DNA of 64,000 bases from Lachnospiraceae bacterium. Lineage in GTDB: Bacteria > Bacillota > Clostridia > Lachnospirales > Lachnospiraceae. Below the pieces are notes generated by a model. It was not told the DNA's origin. It saw only the letters and a list, made by a program, of their open reading frames with translations, and did not search any database. Numbering within the stretch: position 1 is the first letter of the stretch; every line of letters starts with the position of its first letter. Of this stretch, positions 53,755 to 62,382 are shown one piece after another. The DNA lies in the NCBI GenBank assembly GCA_019421365.1, contig JAHZFJ010000005.1, positions 46,401-110,400 on the forward strand, in the 5' to 3' direction. Made by a program: the position numbers and the translations under genes.

Positions 53755-55929
53755 ATGAAACTTATAACATTACAAACCAAAAAAACGACATATCAAATGG
53801 GTATATCAGAAACTGGATTCTTGCTGCATTTATACTATGGTGCAAAAGTAGATAGCGATATGAATGATCTATTGGCATATTATGAGCGAGGAATGAGTGG
53901 TGTGCCATATGATTATAAGGGTGATAACACATTTTCTTGTGATGTCTTACCACAAGAGTATCCGTGCTTTGGAAGTGGAGATTACCGTAGTCCTGCTTTT
54001 TGTGTTCGTACTAAAGATGGCATATCCAACGTTGATTTACGCTATAAAGACCATTCGATAAAACAAGGAAAATATACGATCGCAAAACTTCCTTCTGCTT
54101 ATGGAGATAATGAAGATGTAACAACTTGTGAAGTTGTGCTTGAAGACAAAAACATAGGCGTAGAAGTGATACTCAGGTATGGAGTATTTTTTCAAGAAGA
54201 TGTGATTACAAAAAGTGTGAAAGTTATAAATACTGGAAAAGATTGTATTTATATAAATAAGGTTTTAACTAGTACGTTAGATTTTGTATCTGGAGAATAT
54301 GATCTTATCCATTTCCATGGCAGACATATGATGGAACGTATCCCAGAAAGATCAAGAGTTGGACATGAAAAACAGTGTATCGAAAGTCGTCGTGGATCAT
54401 CTAGCCACCAACAGAATCCATTTGTTATATTGGCTGAAAAAGAAACAAATGAGAGAAATGGATTATGTTATGGTTTGTCTTTTGTATATAGTGGAAATTT
54501 CCTGGTAGAAGCAGAGAAAGATCAATTTGAACAAACAAGAATTCAAATGGGACTTTCAGATGAAATGCTGGATTATGAATTATGTAAGGAAGCTGCTTTT
54601 TTTGTACCAGAAGTTATTATGACTTTTACAGAGCAAGGATTAAACAAGTTATCACAGATATTACATAATTTTATTCGGGAGCATATATGTCGTGGTAAAT
54701 ACAGGGATATACAAAGACCGGTGCTTATCAATAACTGGGAAGCAACATATTTCGATTTCACGGGAGATAAAATTATTCAGATAGCAAAGCAGGCTGCAGA
54801 ACTAGGTATAGAGATGCTTGTTTTAGATGATGGCTGGTTTGGCAAAAGAAATAATGATTGCACTGGACTGGGAGATTGGCATGTTAATGAAGAAAAACTT
54901 GGTCGATCGTTAAATGAAATCGTAAAAGAAATAAATCATATAGGTCTAAAATTTGGACTATGGATTGAGCCAGAAATGGTAAATGAAGATAGTGACCTAT
55001 ATCGTGCACATCCGGACTGGGTGTATCAGATACCTGGACAAAATCCTGTGTTAGGAAGAAATCAGTTAGTATTAGATTTCAGCCGAAAAGAAGTTGTAGA
55101 TTATATATTTGATAGAATTAGTAAAGTTCTTGATTCTGCAAATATAGAATACTTAAAAATTGATATGAATAGAAGCATAACTAATGTATATACGGCAGCT
55201 GCAGCACGACAAAATTATGGAAGCATCTTGTACAATTATGTATTGGGTGTGTACGATTTTCTAGAAAGAATGTTACAACGCTATCCAAATATCTTAATTG
55301 AGAGCTGTAGTAGTGGCGGCGGTAGATTTGATGTAGGCATGCTGTATTACACGCCTCAGATTTGGTGTAGTGATAATACAGATGCTATTGAGAGACTGAC
55401 TATTCAGGAAGGGACCTCCTATGGATATCCTGTTTCATCAATTGGAGCTCATGTATCGGCTGTACCAAATCACCAGACAGGAAGGACAACTAGTTTACAT
55501 ACAAGGGGCGTTGTTGCAATGTCTGGAAACATGGGTTATGAACTTGATCTGACATTGTTAACGGATGCTGAAAAAAAAGAAATTGCGCAGCAGATTCAAA
55601 ATTATAAAAAGTATTGGAAGCTGATTCAACACGGTTTGTACTATCGTGGTGATTCGCAGGAGAAGGGTGGAGAATATACAACATGGAATTTCGTTTCAGA
55701 AGATAAAAGCGAAGCACTACTCAATGTTGTATCCACAACTACACACGCAAATCGATCAGTTTATTATGCAAAATGTGAAGGCTTAGACAAAGACAAACAA
55801 TATTATTGCAATGAGACCGGAAAAGTATATTCAGGAAATGCATTGAAATATATTGGGATTCCGATACCGGTCATTAATGAAGAGTATTATGCATGGCAGT
55901 ATCATTTGTCTTTGAAAAATTGTAAGTAA
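53755..55929 (+). CDS. GH36 alpha-galactosidase (cytoplasmic)
   Basis: A retaining alpha-galactosidase of 724 aa without signal peptide. It has an N-terminal beta-sandwich (about 1-290), a barrel with LVLDDGWFGKRN, LKFGLWIEPEMV, nucleophile Asp470 in LKIDMNRS, the CSSGGGRFD motif and acid/base Asp540 in WCSDNTDA, then a C-terminal beta-domain. In most GH36 the nucleophile motif is KWDMNR; here Trp is Ile. The ATG at 53755 follows AAGGAG. It would remove the alpha-1,3-galactose of a B-type sugar; some GH36 act on alpha-GalNAc, or on raffinose. Confidence 0.93.
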   Translation: MKLITLQTKKTTYQMGISETGFLLHLYYGAKVDSDMNDLLAYYERGMSGVPYDYKGDNTFSCDVLPQEYPCFGSGDYRSPAFCVRTKDGISNVDLRYKDHSIKQGKYTIAKLPSAYGDNEDVTTCEVVLEDKNIGVEVILRYGVFFQEDVITKSVKVINTGKDCIYINKVLTSTLDFVSGEYDLIHFHGRHMMERIPERSRVGHEKQCIESRRGSSSHQQNPFVILAEKETNERNGLCYGLSFVYSGNFLVEAEKDQFEQTRIQMGLSDEMLDYELCKEAAFFVPEVIMTFTEQGLNKLSQILHNFIREHICRGKYRDIQRPVLINNWEATYFDFTGDKIIQIAKQAAELGIEMLVLDDGWFGKRNNDCTGLGDWHVNEEKLGRSLNEIVKEINHIGLKFGLWIEPEMVNEDSDLYRAHPDWVYQIPGQNPVLGRNQLVLDFSRKEVVDYIFDRISKVLDSANIEYLKIDMNRSITNVYTAAAARQNYGSILYNYVLGVYDFLERMLQRYPNILIESCSSGGGRFDVGMLYYTPQIWCSDNTDAIERLTIQEGTSYGYPVSSIGAHVSAVPNHQTGRTTSLHTRGVVAMSGNMGYELDLTLLTDAEKKEIAQQIQNYKKYWKLIQHGLYYRGDSQEKGGEYTTWNFVSEDKSEALLNVVSTTTHANRSVYYAKCEGLDKDKQYYCNETGKVYSGNALKYIGIPIPVINEEYYAWQYHLSLKNCK

Positions 55930-55999
55930 AATAAATGACTCAGAAAAGATATAGATTATAAGAGTAGTGTGAATTTTTGAAAAGCATAATTCACACGGC

Positions 56000-56055
56000 A
56001 AATTTGTGCTGTGGCCCAAATTCGCAGTTATTTGGCAGCATGTAGGATTAATATG
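56000..56055 (+). repeat. Leader repeat copy B (shared with 2280-2338)
   Basis: AAATTTGT, a small hairpin (AATTTG / CAAATT), TTCGCAG, spacer and GATTAATATGA. In this copy the terminal ATG lies 18 bp upstream of, and in frame with, the chosen start of the oxidoreductase. Confidence 0.6.
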
Positions 56056-56070
56056 AGAAGGAGGATTGTA

Positions 56071-57315
56071 ATGAAACAGATTACAGCAATATTGTTAGGA
56101 GCAGGCCAAAGAGGCGCCGAAGTCTATGCTGCTTATGCACTACATTTTCCACATGAGTTTAAAATTGTTGGTGTAGCAGAGCCCAGAGAAGATCGAAGAA
56201 ATGCTTTTCAAAAGCTTCATCAGATATCGGATGAAAATTGTGTAGCAGATTGGGAAGAATTGATGAACAGACCTAAAATGGCGGACTGTGTTATTATTGC
56301 AACTCAGGATAACATGCATTTCTTGCCATATAAAATAGCGGCAAAAAAGGGCTATCATATCCTGTGTGAAAAACCTATGAGCTCTGATAAAAAAGAATTA
56401 CAGGAAATGGCGACAATTGCTCAGAATGCTAAGCAAATTATCAGTATTTGTCATGTACTTCGCTATTCTCCGTTCTTTTCAGAGATTAAAAAGCTGTTGG
56501 AAGAGAAAGCAATTGGTGAGCTGGTCAATATTCAGCATATTGAAAGTGTTGGTTATTGGCATATGGCACATAGTTTTGTCAGAGGAAACTGGAATAACAA
56601 AGAAAATAGCAGTAGTATGATTTTACAAAAATGCTGTCATGATATGGATATCTTATTATGGCTTGCAGGGGCAGATTGTGAAAAGGTGTCCAGTTTTGGT
56701 AGTTTAGCACTATTCAAAAAAGAGAATGCACCAGAAAATGCACCCGCATATTGTATGGATGGGTGCGCATATCGAGATAGTTGTCCATATTATGCACCAC
56801 GTTTTTATCTGGAGCATCCTAAGGCTGTTTTTGATGGATTTGCAAAGGTCGTAAGTATGGATGCTTCTAGAGAAGGACTTCTTAAAGCACTTCAGAAAGG
56901 ACCTTATGGAAGATGTGTATATCATTGTGATAACAATGTTGTAGACCATCAAGTGGTAAATCTTGAATTTGCTAACGGTGTTACTGCTAATTTTACAATG
57001 TGTGCTTTTACAGAAAAGTGTGAAAGGGTAATCAATTTGATGGGAACAAAAGGACAGATTCTCGGCAACATGGAAGAGAATACAATAGAAATCCGTGATT
57101 TTGTGACAGGACATCATACAAATATTGAATTACATATTCCAGCAGGTGGTCACTCCGGAAGTGACGAAACGATGATGAGAGAATTTGTATCATTGATTGA
57201 TGAGTATGGTAAAAAACAAAACAGAAATAGTGCAGTTACGGCAGCGCAAAGTCATTTAATTGCATTGGCGGCAGAAGAAAGTCGTTTAAGAGGTGGTGAA
57301 CCCTTAAAACCATGA
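56071..57315 (+). CDS. Gfo/Idh/MocA family NAD-dependent oxidoreductase
   Basis: A 414-aa cytoplasmic sugar-type dehydrogenase. Its Rossmann domain (about 1-125) begins ITAILLGAGQRG and contains the active-site Lys in CEKPMSS; the C-terminal alpha/beta domain has KCCHDMDILLWLAG. A Cys-rich insertion, CMDGCAYRDSCPYY, is present. GGAGG lies just before the ATG at 56071; an in-frame ATG at 56053 is possible. The family includes the NAD-using GH109 alpha-N-acetylgalactosaminidases and glycoside 3-dehydrogenases, so in this locus a role in trimming A-type or modified sugars is possible but unproven. It overlaps the next gene by 4 bp. Confidence 0.85.
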   Translation: MKQITAILLGAGQRGAEVYAAYALHFPHEFKIVGVAEPREDRRNAFQKLHQISDENCVADWEELMNRPKMADCVIIATQDNMHFLPYKIAAKKGYHILCEKPMSSDKKELQEMATIAQNAKQIISICHVLRYSPFFSEIKKLLEEKAIGELVNIQHIESVGYWHMAHSFVRGNWNNKENSSSMILQKCCHDMDILLWLAGADCEKVSSFGSLALFKKENAPENAPAYCMDGCAYRDSCPYYAPRFYLEHPKAVFDGFAKVVSMDASREGLLKALQKGPYGRCVYHCDNNVVDHQVVNLEFANGVTANFTMCAFTEKCERVINLMGTKGQILGNMEENTIEIRDFVTGHHTNIELHIPAGGHSGSDETMMREFVSLIDEYGKKQNRNSAVTAAQSHLIALAAEESRLRGGEPLKP

Positions 57316-58193
57316 TGGTAAATTCAGAAAAGAGTAAAGTGTTGGAAGTCTGGGCAAAAAAGCTAAAGATGCCAGATTTATGTATGAAAACGGCACTTAA
57401 ATATCAGCTTTATGAAGAAGAATATGTGGAATATAAAACACTGTTCTGGAATAATATTGAAAAATTTTTCTTAAAGGTAAATTCTAAAGCTGATAGTGAG
57501 TTTTTGTTTTTGGCTATTTATTTAAGAATTTCTTATGAGTTCCAATATGAAGATGGAACAGAATTAGAACTTGTTAAATGTGGCTTTTATCTATCGGCTT
57601 GTCAGGATCTGGTGATTTGGGCTGAAGATGCCTATAGAAGACATGGTTACTATGGAATGTCAGATGGGCATTATGATTTTGTTGGAAGACTATTAAATAC
57701 CAGTATTGTGCGACTTGGCAGATTAGAATTTGAAAAATGGAAGTTGTCTCAGCAGGTTGAAATAGCTGGCAAGATTTTTATGAAAGATAGCCCGGTTATA
57801 AATGTACACATTCCAGCGAGTGGCCCATTATGCTATGAAGATTGTGAAGTATCGTATCAGTTGGCATCTACATTTTTTTCTGACTACTGTGAGAAAGAAA
57901 CGACTGTTTTTGTATGTGAGTCTTGGCTGTTATGTCCAGTTTTACAGGAGCTTTTACCAGAAGATTCTCATATAAACAGATTCCGTAAAGATTATAAAGT
58001 GTTTAGAACATTAGATGACAGACAGTTGGAGGAACGGGTTTTCGGCGGAGAGATTCTGGATAATCCAGAAATGTATTCAAAAGTTACCAGTTTACAAAGG
58101 CTGGTCAGGGAAAGGTTATTGCAGGGAGAAAAACTAATGTCAGCAGAAGGAATATTTGTATTGTTAAATAGACAACCATGGCTACTCAGGTAG
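57312..58193 (+). CDS. GNAT_C-like (DUF5596-type) acyltransferase-domain protein
   Basis: A 293-aa cytoplasmic protein resembling the proteins with a NAT_N domain followed by a GNAT-like C-terminal domain. The C-terminal signature includes VINVHIPASGPLCYEDCEVS, FVCESWLLCPVLQELLPEDS and FRKDYKVFRTLDD. No biochemical role is known to me. The ATGA overlap with the oxidoreductase gene implies coupled translation and a shared pathway. Family assignment is from recalled patterns; the function stays open. Confidence 0.7.
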   Translation: MMVNSEKSKVLEVWAKKLKMPDLCMKTALKYQLYEEEYVEYKTLFWNNIEKFFLKVNSKADSEFLFLAIYLRISYEFQYEDGTELELVKCGFYLSACQDLVIWAEDAYRRHGYYGMSDGHYDFVGRLLNTSIVRLGRLEFEKWKLSQQVEIAGKIFMKDSPVINVHIPASGPLCYEDCEVSYQLASTFFSDYCEKETTVFVCESWLLCPVLQELLPEDSHINRFRKDYKVFRTLDDRQLEERVFGGEILDNPEMYSKVTSLQRLVRERLLQGEKLMSAEGIFVLLNRQPWLLR

Positions 58194-58237
58194 CTACGTA
58201 AATTCTACATGCATTATTAATTTTGAGGAGGTATTAT

Positions 58238-60658
58238 ATGACAAAAATTTTCAAAAGATCTATTAGTATTTTACTAGGGATTATTCTGTTCTCTACCACA
58301 CTATTTGGTAATGTGCCTAGCACAGTGAAAGCTGAGACATCTACAGATTATTACCTATCAGATTTAACGTGGGTTTCCGCAACCCATGGGGATGCTACGC
58401 AGAGTAAAGTGGTTCAAAAAGACCATCCATTTACACCGGGAAACAATAATCTAGATACGAAAATTAGTTTGAAAATGGCAGATGGAAATACTCGTACATT
58501 TGATAAAGGACTAGGAACGATAGCAGCAAGTCCATCTGTAATTACGTATAATATAACTGGTGCAGGAGTAACACAGTTTCACTCATACTTTGGCATAGAT
58601 CGTAGTGCAAATCACCCAAATGAAAATTATGCAGTTATTGAGAAAATAGAGGTTGTCGTAGACGGTACAATTTTATATACTACTTTGACTGATTATCCAA
58701 ATGGTATTAACTATAATACTGCTGCGATTGAAGTGAATTTGACTATTCCTGAAAATGCAAAAAGATTTCAGATAAAGAGTTATGCAGGAGCACAAACATG
58801 GGCAGATGAAGTGGACTATGCAGATGCACAATTCGAAGCAAAAGGCCCATTCCTAGACCCAACTAATTGGGTTCCAGCAGAAAAGAGACGAGAAATATCG
58901 AATACGAGTCCTTTAATGATTATTCCCTTATATGCTAATGGTGTTACGTATGAACAACAAAATCGTGAGTATGGTTTCTGGGGAGATGATACATTAATTG
59001 GTAAATGGGAAAGCGTACCAGATGACTTGAAACCATATACAGTGATTGAAATTCATCCAGATGATTTGCCAAAACGTGACGGTGTAGCAGCTGACTTTTA
59101 TGAGCATATTTTGCAGCAAGCACAGAACTATGTGAACCCAAAAACGAATCAAAATGAACCGATTCCGATTATATTAACCGTATACACTGCAGGCAATCAA
59201 TCTTACTATACAGCGGCACATTGGATTACGATTGATTGGATTGAAGAAATGTACTTGGAGTATAGCTGCTTACAGGGAATATTCTGTACGGAAAATTATT
59301 GGGTTTGGGCAAGCGGCATAGAAAATATGGCGGCACAGTATTTAGAGGTATCTGCAAAATATGGTGGATATTTTATATGGTCAGAACAAAACAATGGTGG
59401 TTCTATTGAAAAAGCATTAGGATCACAGGGACAAACTGCGTTTAAAGCAACATTAGAAAAATATTGGGAAAACTTTATCTTCATGTACAAAAACACTCCA
59501 GCAGCAGAAGGAAATGATGCACCAACAAGTAGTTATATGACAGGACTTTGGTTGACAGATTACACGTATCAATGGGGCGGATTAATGGATACGTGGAAAT
59601 GGTATGAAACTGGGAAATGGAAGTTATTTGAGCAAACCTCGATTGGTAAATCACAGGGAAACAGACAATGGCTTACAGAACCAGAGGAATTACTTGAAAT
59701 TGAAGCAATGAACATATATTTAAATGGTGGATGTGTCTATAACTTTGAACACCCTGCGTATACGTATGGAGTACGAAATCAGCAGTCACCATTGTATACC
59801 AATGTTATTCAGGAATTTTTCCGCTATGTCGTTAATCATCCAGCACCATCAAAAGCGGATATGTTAGCAAAAACAAAAGCTATTATTCATGGTAATTTTA
59901 CGAGTATGAATAATGGAAATTTCTTTGTTGGATTGAATACAGAAATGGCACAGTCACCTACATACACGACAGGAAGATATGGTAATATCCCAGCAGTTCC
60001 TTCTGTTATAAGTAGTAATGTGTTGCAATCAAAATTAGCAGGTACAGGTATAGAGATAGTAGAACAAGGTGATACAAGACTTAGTAGCACAGCTAATAAG
60101 ATAAGTTATTTTAATAGTTTGTACCCAGCAGAATATTCAGGGGATATTTTTGCACAGAGGTTAAATAACCGTTGGTTTGTATATAACTATAAATACAATA
60201 CAAATGTCAATCAAACTGCTCAACAGATGACGTTACTGAATACAGAAGCAAGTGGTCAGGAATGGACTGCTGATGCAACATTGGAACCACATACATCTTT
60301 AGTATTGGAAGGAAGCAGTAATACTGTTTCTGTTAAACTGAATAATTATCGAACCAATAAAGATGAGCTTTGGGCAGGAGCAACCACTGCGAGTGAAGCT
60401 CGGGCACTTGCTCAAGTAAGCAAAGTTGATGCACTGAATTGGGTTTATACAAATTATATAAACAATACTCAGGATCAAGAACGTCGTACGACAACCATAA
60501 CACTACATGGTCTTGATTCAGCGCCTACTATAACAAATGTAGCTGGTTTGACAGGAAATTATACGACACCAAGTGTAACATATGATTCAGTTAATCAGAG
60601 TGCGACGATTACTATCACGAGCAATGGATATGTTTATTTTGACGTGGTGTGTCAATGA
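58238..60658 (+). CDS. Secreted GH98 blood-group-type endo-beta-galactosidase with NPCBM
   Basis: An 806-aa exported endoglycosidase: signal peptide (about 1-32, ending TVKAET), NPCBM galactose-binding module (about 36-185), GH98 catalytic domain (about 195-520) and GH98 C-terminal beta-domain (to 806). It matches the pneumococcal enzymes throughout, including PDDLKPYTVIEIHP, TENYW, YLEVSAKYGGYFIW, DTWKW, VYNFEHPAYT, NPAPSK-like HPAPSKADM and LNNYRTNKDELWA. Conserved acids visible are Glu352 (TENYW), Asp451 (DTWKW) and Glu504 (NFEHPAY). Pneumococcal members release A/B trisaccharide or Lewis-Y tetrasaccharide. GAGGAGG precedes the ATG. Some GH98 are xylanases, but the similarity here is to the blood-group group. 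No sortase motif is seen, so it is released. Confidence 0.93.
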   Translation: MTKIFKRSISILLGIILFSTTLFGNVPSTVKAETSTDYYLSDLTWVSATHGDATQSKVVQKDHPFTPGNNNLDTKISLKMADGNTRTFDKGLGTIAASPSVITYNITGAGVTQFHSYFGIDRSANHPNENYAVIEKIEVVVDGTILYTTLTDYPNGINYNTAAIEVNLTIPENAKRFQIKSYAGAQTWADEVDYADAQFEAKGPFLDPTNWVPAEKRREISNTSPLMIIPLYANGVTYEQQNREYGFWGDDTLIGKWESVPDDLKPYTVIEIHPDDLPKRDGVAADFYEHILQQAQNYVNPKTNQNEPIPIILTVYTAGNQSYYTAAHWITIDWIEEMYLEYSCLQGIFCTENYWVWASGIENMAAQYLEVSAKYGGYFIWSEQNNGGSIEKALGSQGQTAFKATLEKYWENFIFMYKNTPAAEGNDAPTSSYMTGLWLTDYTYQWGGLMDTWKWYETGKWKLFEQTSIGKSQGNRQWLTEPEELLEIEAMNIYLNGGCVYNFEHPAYTYGVRNQQSPLYTNVIQEFFRYVVNHPAPSKADMLAKTKAIIHGNFTSMNNGNFFVGLNTEMAQSPTYTTGRYGNIPAVPSVISSNVLQSKLAGTGIEIVEQGDTRLSSTANKISYFNSLYPAEYSGDIFAQRLNNRWFVYNYKYNTNVNQTAQQMTLLNTEASGQEWTADATLEPHTSLVLEGSSNTVSVKLNNYRTNKDELWAGATTASEARALAQVSKVDALNWVYTNYINNTQDQERRTTTITLHGLDSAPTITNVAGLTGNYTTPSVTYDSVNQSATITITSNGYVYFDVVCQ

Positions 60659-60698
60659 CAAATCTCTATTGATAAGTATCTAAAAAGAATATTGGAGG

Positions 60699-60723
60699 TT
60701 TTATGTGCGAAGCTTAAGTATGT
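60699..60723 (+). repeat. Short interspersed repeat copy D
   Basis: The stretch around gttttatgtgcgaag (60700-60714) matches copy C at 8102-8126 with about three differences in 25 bp. Confidence 0.5.
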
Positions 60724-60730
60724 AACATTA

Positions 60731-60790
60731 AAAAGATAATCTTCAAATGGTATATGTGGTCTACATAAACCTTTGAAGATTATCTTTTTT
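60731..60790. terminator. Terminator after the GH98 gene
   Basis: AAAAGATAATCTTCAAATGG pairs with the segment 60770-60788 (one bulge), followed by seven T. It lies between convergent genes and should work both ways. Confidence 0.9.
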
Positions 60791-60852
60791 TCAGGTGTAA
60801 AAGCATTTATAATCTTTAAACACTTCGTTTGATTAAACTACATGAATAATTC

Positions 60853-62055
60853 TTATTTAAAGAAATTTATAAAAATAGTTATAATTGCAGAATTAAAGAA
60901 GTCTATGAATAAGCAGCCTACTATAGGAACAACGAAATATGGAGTGTGTACAAATCCAAATTGATTGGTGAGTTCATCCATATTTGCGATTGCATTCGGA
61001 GTTGCGCCCATACCAAAACCGCACGTAGCAGAAGAAAACACAGCTGCTTCATAATTCTTGCCCATAACACGGAAAGTTATGATATAAGCAAAGAGCCCTA
61101 CGAGTAAAGTTTGAGAGAATAACATTACGATTAATGGTAATGCCAAATCGAATAACTCCCATAATCGTAGTCCCATAAGTGCCATAGTTAAGAAGAATGA
61201 TAAACTTAATCCACCAAGTGTTTCAATTTCTTTTTCAACAATATCTTTCTTTCTAAAATCATAGATATTACGAATAACGGCAGCAACAATCATCGCACCA
61301 ATATACGATGGGAATGTTAGCTCAAGAAGTTCAATAAAATCAGATAAGATTGATCCAAGACCCATTGCAATGAATAATAGACAAGCCCCATTCATTAGGC
61401 GTTTGTAGGAAAGAATATTGTGATTTTCTTCATTATAGTCACCTACTTCATCGGGTTCTTTTTCTGAGTTTTCATCTCTAATCGTCTTCAATTTATGTTT
61501 ATGAATTAAACCTCTTGCAACGATTCCACCGATAATACTACCCATAACTAATCCAAATGTTGCTGAAGCAACAGAAACTGTAGTTGCACCGACTACGCCC
61601 ATATCTTCAAGGATTGGACCAAATGAGCCAGCAGTCCCATGGCCACCAATCATTGGTATGGATGCAGTGCAAAGACCAAGAAGAGTAGGTAAATTAAATA
61701 GCGATGCCAAAGTTACTCCAAGTAGATTCTGTAATATTACTAACGAAACTGCAAGACCTAGATAGATGATTACTTTGAAACCACCCTTTTTCAAAACTTT
61801 AAAGCTGGCAGTGAAGCCGATGCTTGTAAAGAAGGCTGTCATGAATATATTTTGTAGGGTTGTATCAAGATTGATAGTTGCTACTCCTGTAATTTGGAAT
61901 ATAAGAATTAGTAATGCAAATATAAAGCCCCCAACAACAGATGGTGGAATGCAATATTTTTTTATAATAGAAAACTTGTTACGAATGAATTTTCCTATAT
62001 AAAATACAATGGAGACCAGTGCCATAGTCTTATAGATGTCTAAGTTAATTTCCAT
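60853..62055 (-). CDS. gltS: Sodium/glutamate symporter GltS
   Basis: A 400-aa membrane carrier with about ten helices in two inverted halves. PPSVVGGFIFALLI, SIPMIGGHGTAGSFGPIL and the C-terminal CGFGMGATPNAIANMD are the GltS hairpin motifs that bind glutamate and sodium. A cytoplasmic loop (about 190-225) rich in charged residues separates the halves. AGGATAG is the ribosome site on the minus strand. It is a single gene and has no link to the carbohydrate locus. Confidence 0.93.
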   Translation of the reverse strand: MEINLDIYKTMALVSIVFYIGKFIRNKFSIIKKYCIPPSVVGGFIFALLILIFQITGVATINLDTTLQNIFMTAFFTSIGFTASFKVLKKGGFKVIIYLGLAVSLVILQNLLGVTLASLFNLPTLLGLCTASIPMIGGHGTAGSFGPILEDMGVVGATTVSVASATFGLVMGSIIGGIVARGLIHKHKLKTIRDENSEKEPDEVGDYNEENHNILSYKRLMNGACLLFIAMGLGSILSDFIELLELTFPSYIGAMIVAAVIRNIYDFRKKDIVEKEIETLGGLSLSFFLTMALMGLRLWELFDLALPLIVMLFSQTLLVGLFAYIITFRVMGKNYEAAVFSSATCGFGMGATPNAIANMDELTNQFGFVHTPYFVVPIVGCLFIDFFNSAIITIFINFFK

Positions 62056-62382
62056 AGCTTTGTTTCTATCCTTTCGTATTTTAATTTGCAGCGAGCAGTT
62101 GGGTTGTCACTAAACGTGCAGTATATATAATATAGTAAAAAAATGAAAAAGTAAAGATTAATACCAAATTTGAAAATATTTAACAAAACATACTGGCCTA
62201 TTCTTTCATTACATTAAAGTTAGTTTCTCCAGTTGTATTTAAAATACTCAAACAGAATATACTAAAATTAGTTAGCTAAAAATAGCTGATGTAATGATTT
62301 TACATTGACAAAGTTGATAATAATTACTATTATTAATATAAAATATAGAAGATTTAGAATTCCAAGGAAGGGGGAGGTTAAC
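62056..62382. other. Divergent gap between gltS and the beta-glucoside PTS gene
   Basis: It contains the promoter at 62305-62333. No RAT or terminator hairpin of the LicT type was found before the PTS gene, unlike ptsG. No gene is supported. Confidence 0.55.
62305..62333 (+). promoter_or_regulatory. Consensus promoter of the beta-glucoside PTS gene
   Basis: TTGACA, 17 bp, TATTAT, start point near 62340, about 43 bases before the start codon. Confidence 0.8.
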
